The translations under genes and the position numbers were made by a program. Of a DNA stretch of 64,000 nt, positions 53,946 through 62,600 are shown one piece after another. Location: NCBI GenBank assembly GCA_965231865.1, contig CBDDOJ010000002.1, positions 1,798,001 through 1,862,000 of the forward strand. Reading direction: 5' to 3'. The stretch comes from WTGA01 sp965231865 (GTDB lineage: Bacteria; Pseudomonadota; Gammaproteobacteria; Arenicellales; Poriferihabitantaceae). The number at the start of each line of letters is the position of its first letter. Positions within the stretch are counted from its first letter, which is position 1. The notes beneath the pieces are model-generated. The model saw nothing but the letters and a program-made list of their open reading frames with translations, had not been told where the DNA came from and did no database searches.

Positions 53946-55463
53946 TCACCCGGGTCCTGGCCGGGTTCCCGGCCTGAACAGACCAACCAGGGGGACCGCA
54001 ACAAAGGACAGCATGGCCACCGCAAAAAAGGTGTTGTTGTAGGCAATCATGCTGGCCTGGCGCACCAGTTCATCCTGCAGGGACGCGAGACCGGACAGGG
54101 TATTGAAATCCCACTCTTCCGGGGTCGTCGAAAACCTGAAAATCTCCCTGAAAGGGGAGAGGAATGCGGACAGGTTGGCATGGCTGGTTTGTGACGTGTG
54201 GGTATGGACGAATACGATTCCGGCCACCCCGATGGCGCCGCCCGCGAAAAACAGGGTGTGAAAGACCGCGAACCCTTCTGTGCGCAACCGGGACGGCAGG
54301 GAGTAAAAGGTCAGCGCCGTAATCTGGACATAGATGATGCCGGAGGCAATTCCCTGCAATGTATTGGTCCAGATCACCTCGAATTGCGAAATATTGACGG
54401 TCCAGACCGACATTCCCCACCCGGACACTCCCATGATGAGCAATCCCGCGATCAACAGGACCCGGCCATCAATCCGGTCCGAGATCTGTGTCATGATGGA
54501 CAGGCCGATGATCAGGCCGATTCCACGGAAGATGATCAGTCCCCCTGCCGTGATGGCGGGATAGCCTCCCACGTTCTGCAGCAGCAGCGGCAACAGCACA
54601 AGGGGCAGGATGGCCAGTGCGCCATTGATCATGATAAACAGCTGGCCGAGCAGGAAATTCCGGTCTGAAAACAGCTGTGGTCGGAAAAAGGGTGTTCGGG
54701 TGGTCCAGCTGTGTACGATAAACAGGTACAGGGAAACCACGGTGTAGACGGCTTCCAGCTGGATTTCCGGAGATTCAAACCAGTCAAGACGCTCTCCACG
54801 ATTCAGCATGATCTGCAGCATTGCCAGGCCGCTGATCAACAGGAACAGGCCAAACCAGTCCATGGGCCGGTCTGGTTCGCTGTCCACTTCGGGGACATAA
54901 ATGAGGACACCGATCAGGGCGAGCAGCCCCACCGGGACATTGAGCCAGAAGATCCAGGGCCAACTGAAATATTCCACGATCACACCGCCAATGACAGGGC
55001 CCATGATGCCGCCGAGAACCACCCCGTTTCCCCATACCGCAGTTGCCCGTCCCTGCTGGTTGGAGGGAAAGGCATCGAGGGTAATGGCTTGGCCAAGAGG
55101 CAGGATTCCGGCCCCCAGCGCTCCCTGCATGAATCGCCAGAATGACTCCTCGAACAGGGTGCCCGAGGAGGCGCACATGACCAGGGTAAACGTGAAGCCA
55201 CCAATGGACAGGGCAAATATCCGTTTGCGGCCAAAGCGGTCACTGAGCCAGCCGATACAGGCGATGGCCACCGCGCAGCCCATCATGAAAGAGGTCATCA
55301 CCCAGGTCACCTGGTCCTCCGTGGCAGAGAATGCCCCCTGCATCTGGGGAAGGGCGACCCCGACAATGGTCCAGGCGAACTCAAAAACGCTGGATCCGAC
55401 AATGGCGGACAGGACGAGCAGCCATTTTGTGGACCCGGTAACCGGGGTCACGGCATCATTCAT
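53946..55463 (-). CDS. emrB: DHA2-family MFS drug transporter, EmrB-like
   Basis: 505 aa with 14 predicted helices, the DHA2 layout. Motifs include FSATEDQVTWVMTSFMMGCA, GWLSDRFGRKRIF (MFS motif A) and GALGAGILPLGQAI, with WGNGVVLGGIMGPVIGG as the antiporter motif C. It should form a tripartite pump with the EmrA-like adaptor upstream and an outer-membrane TolC-type channel not found in this window. It overlaps the adaptor gene by 8 bp. Substrates are unknown; hydrophobic drugs and uncouplers are typical. Confidence 0.9.
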   Translation of the reverse strand: MNDAVTPVTGSTKWLLVLSAIVGSSVFEFAWTIVGVALPQMQGAFSATEDQVTWVMTSFMMGCAVAIACIGWLSDRFGRKRIFALSIGGFTFTLVMCASSGTLFEESFWRFMQGALGAGILPLGQAITLDAFPSNQQGRATAVWGNGVVLGGIMGPVIGGVIVEYFSWPWIFWLNVPVGLLALIGVLIYVPEVDSEPDRPMDWFGLFLLISGLAMLQIMLNRGERLDWFESPEIQLEAVYTVVSLYLFIVHSWTTRTPFFRPQLFSDRNFLLGQLFIMINGALAILPLVLLPLLLQNVGGYPAITAGGLIIFRGIGLIIGLSIMTQISDRIDGRVLLIAGLLIMGVSGWGMSVWTVNISQFEVIWTNTLQGIASGIIYVQITALTFYSLPSRLRTEGFAVFHTLFFAGGAIGVAGIVFVHTHTSQTSHANLSAFLSPFREIFRFSTTPEEWDFNTLSGLASLQDELVRQASMIAYNNTFFAVAMLSFVAVPLVGLFRPGTRPGPG

Positions 55464-56523
55464 CGGTGGATGTCAGGCCGGCAATGACCGTTCTGACAAA
55501 ACCGGGCAGTGCTCGTTTGTGGTGGGTATCAATGACAATCCGGGTGGTCATGCCGGCTCGTAACGGAGGGTCCGGCATGGGGGATTCCAGGTCCAGCCTG
55601 ACCGGGATTCTCTGCACCACCTTGACCCAGTTCCCGGTCGCATTTTGCGGGGGCAGGACCGCAAATTCAGCGCCGGTGGCGGGACTGACACTGGTGACCG
55701 TCGCCTGGAACGGTCGGTCGGGATAGGCATCAACCGTGATCGTGGCGCGCTGTCCTTCGCGCAAATGGGTCAGCTGGGATTCCTTGAGGTTGGCTTCCAC
55801 CCATACCTTCTCAGTCTCGACGATGGCAAAAAGAGAATCCCCGGCTTCCACATATTCACCGGCTTCCAGCGACACCCTGCTCAGGATGCCGTCCGTCGGC
55901 GCATAAATATGCGTGGACCGCAGGTCCCGCAGTGCCTTGTCCACCTTGGCCCGGACGGCCAGAAACAGTGCGTGTTCTTCCGCGGGCAGGTCAGGTTTGC
56001 CGCCAAGGTCAGCGAGCACCGCGGAGGCCCGGTGATGGGCACCTGCCAGGGCCCGGCGTCCCATTTCCAGGTCATGCTCGGCCCTGTCGTAGTCGATTTC
56101 CAGTCCGTGACCCTGCTGCTTCAGCTTTTCCTGCCGGTTGAGCAGGGATGCGAGGTACTTGATCCGTTCCCGAGCATCATCGATTTCAAGCAGGGACTGC
56201 CTGTACTGGGACTTGAGAGACTGGATTCGCAACCGCACACTCTCGATTTCCGCCTTCGCCGCATCCAGTTCGATCTCGGCGGGCTCCGGATCAATCCGGA
56301 ACAGCAGGTCCCCCTGGCGGATTTCCTGGTTGCTGTGGACCCGGACATCAATGACCCGGCCGTCAATGTCGCTGCTGACATGGACCAGATGGGCCTTCAC
56401 ATAGGCATTTTCCGTGACCACGTGTCGTCCACCGGAATAGTAGACATATCCGGTAACGGTCAGGCCGAGGAGGGGAATCAGAACCAGAAATACAATTCGT
56501 TTGGTTTTGCGATACTTCATCAC
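55456..56523 (-). CDS. emrA: HlyD-family membrane-fusion adaptor, EmrA-like
   Basis: 355 aa: one N-terminal membrane anchor (IVFLVLIPLLGLTVTGYVYY), a biotinyl-lipoyl-like domain (AYVKAHLVHVSSDIDGRV), a long alpha-helical hairpin with coiled-coil character (about 90-190) and a beta-barrel end (IYAPTDGILSRVSLEAGEYV, GQRATITVDAYPDR). It links the EmrB-like pump to an outer-membrane channel. It is divergent from the LysR gene, with an AT-rich region between them. Confidence 0.9.
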   Translation of the reverse strand: MMKYRKTKRIVFLVLIPLLGLTVTGYVYYSGGRHVVTENAYVKAHLVHVSSDIDGRVIDVRVHSNQEIRQGDLLFRIDPEPAEIELDAAKAEIESVRLRIQSLKSQYRQSLLEIDDARERIKYLASLLNRQEKLKQQGHGLEIDYDRAEHDLEMGRRALAGAHHRASAVLADLGGKPDLPAEEHALFLAVRAKVDKALRDLRSTHIYAPTDGILSRVSLEAGEYVEAGDSLFAIVETEKVWVEANLKESQLTHLREGQRATITVDAYPDRPFQATVTSVSPATGAEFAVLPPQNATGNWVKVVQRIPVRLDLESPMPDPPLRAGMTTRIVIDTHHKRALPGFVRTVIAGLTSTDE

Positions 56524-56557
56524 GGCAGGTACGGGGAGATCCCGGTCATGGATTGAG

Positions 56558-56572
56558 ATAAATTTTATTTAT
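56558..56572. promoter_or_regulatory. T-N11-A type palindrome between emrA and the LysR gene
   Basis: ATAAA-N5-TTTAT is an inverted repeat of the size bound by LysR-type regulators, in the AT-rich divergent region. A TTGACA at 56606 with TATAAT/TAATAT about 13-15 bp downstream may be the promoter of the LysR gene. Regulation of the pump by this regulator is inferred. Confidence 0.4.
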
Positions 56573-56664
56573 GCCATACAAGTAAATACGCTTTTGTTCT
56601 AGCGTTGACAAGCGATTTATTTTTATAATATGCACAAGTTAAATTAATCCATGATCCATCGCCC

Positions 56665-57555
56665 ATGGCTTTGAACCTGCCTCCCCCGATTGCCCTGCGC
56701 TCTTTCGAAGTGGCGGCCAGGCATTTGAGTTTTACCCAGGCGGCAATGGAACTGAACGTGACACAGGCCGCTGTCAGCCACCAGATCAAGGTGCTGGAAA
56801 GGGATCTCGGGGTACCCCTGTTTTTGCGCATGACCCGTAAACTGCGATTGACCCAGGCGGGACAAGCCCTGTATTCCGTCGTCGGGGAATCGTTTCGCCA
56901 GATTGCGGAAACCAGTGAGCGGTTGAGAAAGGGGATGGAGGACAGCATTCTGAATGTCAGTATGACGCCCTATTTTTCAGCGAAATGGCTGACCGTGCGG
57001 TTGAGCCGGTTCTGGGCACAGTATCCCCATATTGATCTTCGACTGCATCATTCTCCCCAGCCCGGGGATTTCCAGAACCCGGAAATTGATATTGCCATCA
57101 GCTGGGGGCAGGACGACTGGAAAAGCATGGATTCGAAATTGTTGTTGAGAACCCGGGCCCTGCCGGTGTGCAGCCCAAAACTGATTACACGGGACCGGCC
57201 CCTGGAAACCATTGATGACCTGGGGCACCACGAGTTGCTGCATGAAAACGATTATTCGATGTGGACCCTGTGGTTCAAGCGTGCGGGGGTGGAAGATGTT
57301 CTGCTGGAGCACGGCACGACAATGGATGATTCCAATGTCATCCTGCAGGCGGCCATTGACGGTCAGGGGGTGGCACTCGGTTCGGACCTGCTGCTCACCG
57401 ATGAGTTTGCTTCGGGACGACTGGTCTGTCCATTTGACCAGGAACTGTCCATGCCCTATTCGTATTATATTGTCTACAAGCACGGTACCCTGGACCGGCC
57501 AAAAATCAGGGCCTTTTATGACTGGCTGTTGATTGAGGCAGGCAGGTCACCCTAG
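56665..57555 (+). CDS. LysR-type regulator, GcvA-like
   Basis: 296 aa. The helix-turn-helix is at about 20-60 (ALRSFEVAARHLSFTQAAME, VTQAAVSHQIKVLE), close to GcvA. The effector domain follows (about 90-295) with GQDDWKS and DSNVILQAAIDGQGVALGS, also GcvA-like. Its location divergent from emrAB suggests it controls the pump in response to a substrate. Glycine-cleavage genes are not nearby, so the GcvA name is not transferred. Confidence 0.88.
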   Translation: MALNLPPPIALRSFEVAARHLSFTQAAMELNVTQAAVSHQIKVLERDLGVPLFLRMTRKLRLTQAGQALYSVVGESFRQIAETSERLRKGMEDSILNVSMTPYFSAKWLTVRLSRFWAQYPHIDLRLHHSPQPGDFQNPEIDIAISWGQDDWKSMDSKLLLRTRALPVCSPKLITRDRPLETIDDLGHHELLHENDYSMWTLWFKRAGVEDVLLEHGTTMDDSNVILQAAIDGQGVALGSDLLLTDEFASGRLVCPFDQELSMPYSYYIVYKHGTLDRPKIRAFYDWLLIEAGRSP

Positions 57556-57938
57556 CCGAAGGGGACTTCACGGAAGTGGAATTGCGGCGGGACGGGAGGC
57601 CTGCCGTAGCTGATTTTACTTGAAATCGCCATGGACCAAATTATAATGGAGCGCATGAAACCACTCGGAATATTCAGGGTTGAATCCAGGACCAGTGCCG
57701 CGCAGTTGGACCCGCTGCGTCAGCACGGTACGGGGGGCGACCCTGCCGGTGCGGGGACCCGGAAGACCCGGGGCGATCGGACCGGTTTGCCGGGGGGGTT
57801 GGCTGGAATTGTTGGTATCCATGCGGCGCCCACATAGTCCCGGCAGACCCTGCCGTGGCGGTTTTGTTTCACCACGCAGCGGTCAACTGGACGGCATTCC
57901 TCCCCTGGCGGAAATCGCCGTTCTTCCAGGTGGCCGGG
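57556..57938. other. Upstream region of aroA
   Basis: 383 bp with no recognisable protein gene. It holds a strong promoter (57620-57647) and then about 290 bp of leader. A short frame from 57655 (67 codons) is Gly/Arg-rich and resembles nothing known. Confidence 0.5.
57620..57647 (+). promoter_or_regulatory. Sigma-70 promoter for aroA
   Basis: TTGAAA (57620-57625), a 16-bp spacer and a perfect TATAAT (57642-57647). It faces aroA-cmk and would restore expression of these genes after their separation from tyrA by the efflux module. Confidence 0.65.
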
Positions 57939-59273
57939 ATGACCGCTGACCCGTCCTGTATGGAATTCCGGGTTTCCCCATCCACCGGACTGGCTGGACA
58001 GATCCGGGTCTCCGGTGACAAATCCATTTCCCACCGGGCGGTGATTTTCGGGGCCATCGCAAAAGGGGTGACCCGGGTGGACAATATCCTGGAAGGCGAG
58101 GATGTGCTGGCCACCATCCGGGCATTCCGGCAGATGGGAGTATCCATTGACCGTCTTGGCAACCGGCCCCGGGACAACCACTATGAAATCCATGGCGTGG
58201 GCCTGAACGGCCTGCAGCAGCCGGCCGGCGGACTTGATATGGGCAACTCGGGAACGGCATTTCGCCTGCTTGCGGGCCTCTTGTGTGCACAGCCCTGGCA
58301 CTCCATCCTCACCGGTGATGCGTCCTTGAGCAACCGTCCCATGGGGAGGATCATTGGGCCTTTGGGCCGGATGGGAGCGGATATTGGCTCCCGGGATGGA
58401 AAACCTCCCCTGGAAATGCGCCCGGCAGGACAGTTGAACCCCATCCGGTACACGCTGCCCATGGCATCCGCGCAGGTCAAGTCCGCCATTTTGCTTGCGG
58501 GGCTGTATGCCAACGGCCGGACCGTGGTCACGGAAAATGTCCCCACCCGGGACCATACCGAACGCATGCTCCAGGGGTTTGGGTACCCAGTGGAGCAATC
58601 GGGCGGGGTCATCAGCCTGCACGGCGGGGGGGAATTGACGGCCCGGCATATTGAGGTTCCGGCGGACCTGTCATCGGCCACCTTCTTCCTGTTGGCCGGA
58701 CTCCTGTGCCGGAACAGCGAGTTGTTGCTGCAGCAGGTGGGAATGAACCCCAGCCGCAATGGGGTGATCCGTCTCTTCAGGAGAATGGGAGGCTCCGTGT
58801 CGGTGATCAATGAGTCGGTCATCGGCGGTGAACCGGTGGCAGACATCGTGGTGAAAACCTCTCAGTTGAAAGGGATCGAAATCGAAAAATCGGATATTGC
58901 ATTGTCCATCGATGAAATCCCGGCGGTGGCGGTGGCGGCGGCCTGTGCCGCCGGTGTGACGCGAATCTCCCAGGCGGAAGAATTGCGGGTGAAGGAAAGT
59001 GACCGTATCCGCAGTATCGTCCTGGGTCTTCGGGCCCTGGGTGTCGAGGTCAGAGAAAAACACGATGGCATGACGATCCGGGGGGGAGAATTGTCCGCGG
59101 GCAGCGTCGACAGTTTCGGGGATCACCGTATTGCCATGGCCTTTGCAATGGCCGGTACGGTTGCCAGGGGTCCGGTAAAAATCCGGGATTGCGGCAATGT
59201 CTCCACCTCTTTCCCCGCCTTTTCTCAACTGGCTGAACAGGTCGGAGTGAACATTGCCGTTATCCAGCCCTGA
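57939..59273 (+). CDS. aroA: 3-phosphoshikimate 1-carboxyvinyltransferase (EPSP synthase)
   Basis: 444 aa from ATG 57939, which has AGGTGG upstream; an ATG at 57960 is the next choice. It makes EPSP in the shikimate pathway and is the glyphosate target. Motifs are GDKSISHR, DMGNSGTAFRLLAG, SNRPMGRIIGPL, ASAQVKSAILLAG, RDHTERML and the C-terminal VKESDRI and DHRIAMAF. The SAQVK and RDHTE forms resemble class II (glyphosate-tolerant type) rather than class I enzymes, though tolerance is not proven by sequence. The end overlaps cmk by 20 bp. Confidence 0.95.
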   Translation: MTADPSCMEFRVSPSTGLAGQIRVSGDKSISHRAVIFGAIAKGVTRVDNILEGEDVLATIRAFRQMGVSIDRLGNRPRDNHYEIHGVGLNGLQQPAGGLDMGNSGTAFRLLAGLLCAQPWHSILTGDASLSNRPMGRIIGPLGRMGADIGSRDGKPPLEMRPAGQLNPIRYTLPMASAQVKSAILLAGLYANGRTVVTENVPTRDHTERMLQGFGYPVEQSGGVISLHGGGELTARHIEVPADLSSATFFLLAGLLCRNSELLLQQVGMNPSRNGVIRLFRRMGGSVSVINESVIGGEPVADIVVKTSQLKGIEIEKSDIALSIDEIPAVAVAAACAAGVTRISQAEELRVKESDRIRSIVLGLRALGVEVREKHDGMTIRGGELSAGSVDSFGDHRIAMAFAMAGTVARGPVKIRDCGNVSTSFPAFSQLAEQVGVNIAVIQP

Positions 59274-59964
59274 TCCGGCCCCGGACCGAACCGAAGCGGT
59301 CCCGGTCATCGCCATTGATGGCCCCGGTGGGTCCGGCAAGGGAACTGTCTCCACCGCGCTGGCCGCGGAACTGGGATTCCATTATCTGGACAGCGGTGCC
59401 CTGTACCGCATCCTGGGTCACCTGGCATGGATCAACAATGTGGCGCTGTCCGATGAGGAAGCGCTGGTCAGGCTGTGGGCGGACATAAACATCGAATTCA
59501 AAAACGCAGAGGTTTTTCTGGATGACCGGCCCCTGGGGGATATCATACGCACGGAAGAAGCGGGAAAGCGGGCTTCACTCGTTTCTCCCATTCCTGCCGT
59601 CCGGGAAGCCCTGCTTGGGTGGCAACGCAGTCAGGCACGGCCGCCGGGTCTGGTGGCGGATGGAAGAGACATGGGGACGGTTGTATTTGCCCGGGCAAAA
59701 TGTAAATTCTTTATTACAGCGAGCGCCCAGGCACGGGCAGAAAGACGGTTTAAGCAGTTGAGAGAAAAAGGTTTTGATGTTACCATCCCACAACTTTTCG
59801 AGGAGATACGGGAACGCGATGCGCGGGACGAGAACCGGGCGGTTTCTCCACTAAAACCGGCTGGTGACGCGGTGATTCTGGATACAACGAATCTGGAAAT
59901 ACGGGAAGTTGTGGTGGAGGTTCTGGGTCGGGTCAAAAGGTGTCTGGATTGTTCTTCAGGATAA
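59254..59964 (+). CDS. cmk: Cytidylate kinase
   Basis: 236 aa, starting at TTG 59254 inside the end of aroA. It phosphorylates CMP and dCMP. The P-loop is GPGGSGKGT; other family motifs are YLDSGALYR, VADGRDMGTVVF with the catalytic Asp, and RDARDENRAVSPL near the C-terminus. The coupling with aroA and rpsA is the usual gammaproteobacterial order. Confidence 0.94.
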   Translation: MPLSSPDPAPDRTEAVPVIAIDGPGGSGKGTVSTALAAELGFHYLDSGALYRILGHLAWINNVALSDEEALVRLWADINIEFKNAEVFLDDRPLGDIIRTEEAGKRASLVSPIPAVREALLGWQRSQARPPGLVADGRDMGTVVFARAKCKFFITASAQARAERRFKQLREKGFDVTIPQLFEEIRERDARDENRAVSPLKPAGDAVILDTTNLEIREVVVEVLGRVKRCLDCSSG

Positions 59965-59977
59965 TCCGGGATTATCC
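59959..59977. repeat. Palindrome at the cmk stop
   Basis: GGATAATCC and GGATTATCC flank one central G, a perfect 9-bp inverted repeat spanning the cmk stop. The one-base spacing suits a protein-binding site more than an RNA hairpin. No T run follows. Confidence 0.4.
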
Positions 59978-60273
59978 GGGTGGACTGCCGACCTTGCATG
60001 AGCCCAAAGTCATCGGTTCCTGAATACATTGAAAATACAGGTGAATAACCCTGGTTGGTGGGTCTCTTGTCGGTTGTTCGGTCTGGGCCGAACCCATTCG
60101 AGAGACTCCCGGTTGTCAGGGCTTATTTGGGTTTTAACGACTTTATCAGTTGGTACGGGACCCCACCAGTTTTGACACGCCGGTTGCGTGACGTTCGCCC
60201 ATGGTTTCGGCCATTGGGCGGTTATCGGATACCCCGGCGTGGAGGAAACTGAAACGGGTTGAGAAATTAAATC
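59965..60273. promoter_or_regulatory. rpsA leader region
   Basis: 309 bp without a gene. The rpsA start lacks a proper Shine-Dalgarno sequence (only TTGAGA about 11 bp upstream), as in E. coli, where S1 represses its own translation through a structured leader. Several short complementary segments are visible but I cannot define a fold by eye. Confidence 0.45.
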
Positions 60274-61950
60274 ATGACAGAAAATTTTCAAACATTATTG
60301 GAAGAGAATCTGGCCAGTGCCGTGATGCGGCCGGGCGAGATTATTCTGGGAGATGTTGTTGAAGCGAACGACGATTATGTAATTGTCAGCGTGGGCCTGA
60401 AGTCCGATGCCGAAATTCCGGCCACCGAATTCAAGAATTCCGCAGGCGATCTGACCGTTAAGGTGGGTGAGCAGGTCGAAGTGACTCTGATCGCCGTCGA
60501 GGACGGTACCGGTAACACGAAAATGTCCCGGGAAACGGCGGTGCGGGCCAGGGTGTGGAAAGAACTTACCGAGGCCCATGAAAACGGCACAATCATCCAG
60601 GGTCAAATTTCAAGCAAGGTAAAAGGCGGGTTCACGGTTGACGTCAGTGGATTGCGGGCCTTTTTGCCGGGGTCGCTGGTGGATGTCCGCCCGATCAAGG
60701 ATTCCGCTTATATTGAAGGCCGGGAACTGGATTTTAAAATTATTTCGCTGGACCAGTCGCGTAACAATATTGTGGTGTCCAGAAGAGCCATTGTCGAGAA
60801 CGAATTAAGCGAGGAAAGGGAAAAGCTCCTCAATACCCTGGAAGAAGGCCAGGTCGTGAAAGGGGTGGTCAAGAACCTGACCGATTACGGGGCTTTCATC
60901 AACCTGGGCGGCTTGGACGGCCTGCTGCATATCACGGACCTTGCCTGGAAGCGGGTCAAGCATCCTTCAGAAGTCCTGTCGGTAGGGGATGAAATTGAAG
61001 CCCGTGTTCTGAAATTTGACAAGGAGCAGTGCCGGGTATCACTCGGTCTCAAACAGCTGGGTGAAGACCCGTGGACGAACCTGTCCAGACGATACCCGGT
61101 TGGGACCCGTGTTTTCGGAAGGGTCACCAATCTGACCGACTATGGTGCGTTCGTGGAGCTGGAGGAAGGGATTGAAGGGCTGGTGCACCTGTCGGAAATG
61201 GACTGGACCAACAAAAACATCCACCCGGGGAAAGTCTGCCGGGTGGGAGATGAAGTGGAAGTGAAGGTTCTCAACATTGACCCGGACAGGCGCCGTATCT
61301 CACTTGGAATCAAGCAATGCACTACGAATCCGTGGCAAGAATTCGCTGCGAGCCACAAGAAAGGGGATTTCATTACCGGAAAGATTCGTTCCATCACTGA
61401 TTTCGGGATATTTATCGGGGTGAATGGCGGGATTGACGGTCTCGTGCATTTGTCTGACCTGTCCTGGGACCAGTCCGGGGAGGACGTGGTGACCGGGTAC
61501 AAGAAAGGCGATGAACTCACGGTGGTGGTCCTGGCGGTGGATGCCGAACGGGAAAGGATTTCACTGGGGCTCAAGCAATCCACGGGGGATCCATTTTTGG
61601 GTTTTGTTTCCGAAAACCGGAAGGGGAGCAACGTCACCGGTATTGTGAAGGAAGTGGGAGCCAAGGGCGCAACGGTCAATCTGGCACCGAATGTGGAAGG
61701 GTATCTCAGGGTGTCGGAAATTTCCCGGAACCGGATCGAAGATGCCCGGACCGCCCTCAAGTCCGGAGACGAGGTGGAGGTAAAAATTACCAGTATTGAC
61801 CGCAAGGACCGAAAACTGTCCCTGTCTGTCAAAATGAGAGACATGGAAATCGAGGATGAAGCGGTTCAGGTCTATTCCCGGGATTCGAATGTCAGCGGTG
61901 CAACGCTGGGTGATAAACTCAAGAAACAACTGGATAAACAGATTACGTAG
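60274..61950 (+). CDS. rpsA: 30S ribosomal protein S1
   Basis: 558 aa with six S1 (OB-fold) repeats at about 20-90, 105-170, 190-260, 275-345, 360-435 and 450-520, the full gammaproteobacterial form. Repeats 3-6 show the VTNLTDYGAFVEL, GLVHLSEMDW and RISLGLKQ signature lines. S1 unfolds mRNA leaders during initiation and is the Qbeta replicase subunit. The gene is followed by ihfB after 12 bp. Confidence 0.97.
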   Translation: MTENFQTLLEENLASAVMRPGEIILGDVVEANDDYVIVSVGLKSDAEIPATEFKNSAGDLTVKVGEQVEVTLIAVEDGTGNTKMSRETAVRARVWKELTEAHENGTIIQGQISSKVKGGFTVDVSGLRAFLPGSLVDVRPIKDSAYIEGRELDFKIISLDQSRNNIVVSRRAIVENELSEEREKLLNTLEEGQVVKGVVKNLTDYGAFINLGGLDGLLHITDLAWKRVKHPSEVLSVGDEIEARVLKFDKEQCRVSLGLKQLGEDPWTNLSRRYPVGTRVFGRVTNLTDYGAFVELEEGIEGLVHLSEMDWTNKNIHPGKVCRVGDEVEVKVLNIDPDRRRISLGIKQCTTNPWQEFAASHKKGDFITGKIRSITDFGIFIGVNGGIDGLVHLSDLSWDQSGEDVVTGYKKGDELTVVVLAVDAERERISLGLKQSTGDPFLGFVSENRKGSNVTGIVKEVGAKGATVNLAPNVEGYLRVSEISRNRIEDARTALKSGDEVEVKITSIDRKDRKLSLSVKMRDMEIEDEAVQVYSRDSNVSGATLGDKLKKQLDKQIT

Positions 61951-61962
61951 CAACAGGTCGAT

Positions 61963-62298
61963 ATGCCTACAAAAAACGATTCTAATAAAAGAGAGAAACA
62001 ATCTACCCTGACCAAATCCGAGCTGATTGTCTATTTGACTGCTGAGCAGCCCCACCTGACAGAAACCGATGTGGAAATGGCTGTCAACAGTATCCTGAAC
62101 CGCATGTCCAGTGCGCTCGCCAATGGCGAGCGCATTGAAATCAGGGGGTTCGGAAGCATGTCCCTGCGCTATCGGCCTCCGAGAATCGGGCGCAACCCCA
62201 AGACCGGGGAGAAAGTCCATGTTTCGGAAAAATATGTTCCGCACTTCAAGCCTGGAGCAAATTTGCGCAAACGTGTAGATGGGGGGAGCAAGACTTAA
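61963..62298 (+). CDS. ihfB: Integration host factor subunit beta
   Basis: 111 aa. IHF bends DNA as an IhfA-IhfB heterodimer. Conserved features are TKSELI, NSILNRMSSALANGERIEIRG cut as ANGERIEIRGFGSM, and the beta-arm RPPRIGRNPKTGE with the intercalating Pro. The N-terminal extension of about 16 Lys/Arg/Ser-rich residues before TKSELI is longer than in E. coli (MTKSEL). The gene order rpsA-ihfB-lapA is standard. Confidence 0.94.
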   Translation: MPTKNDSNKREKQSTLTKSELIVYLTAEQPHLTETDVEMAVNSILNRMSSALANGERIEIRGFGSMSLRYRPPRIGRNPKTGEKVHVSEKYVPHFKPGANLRKRVDGGSKT

Positions 62299-62305
62299 AA
62301 CCGGC

Positions 62306-62566
62306 ATGGCGAAACTCCTCTATGTTGTGGTGATCGTGATTACCGTTTTTATTGGATTGACTTTTACATACATGAACAGCCAGCCGGTGGAACTGAAATA
62401 CCTGACTTTCCAACGGGAAGTCAGTCTGTCTGCCCTGCTGCTCGGCACACTGGGGGTGGGAATAATCAGCGGGTTTCTGGTCAGTTGGCTGTCTTCACTG
62501 AAAGTTCGGCGAAATCTGTCCATAGCCAGAAAAAAACTGAAAAACCTGCAACCCCCAGCCCTGTAA
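62306..62566 (+). CDS. lapA: Lipopolysaccharide assembly protein LapA
   Basis: 86 aa from ATG 62306. Two membrane helices (YVVVIVITVFIGLTFTYM and SLSALLLGTLGVGIISGFLV) and the NSQPVELKYL link between them match LapA (DUF1049). With LapB it tunes FtsH proteolysis of LpxC and so LPS synthesis. A short cytoplasmic basic tail follows the second helix. lapB starts 34 bp downstream. Confidence 0.9.
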   Translation: MAKLLYVVVIVITVFIGLTFTYMNSQPVELKYLTFQREVSLSALLLGTLGVGIISGFLVSWLSSLKVRRNLSIARKKLKNLQPPAL

Positions 62567-62600
62567 AACCCGACCTCCCAGCCTGAACATGTCATAAATT

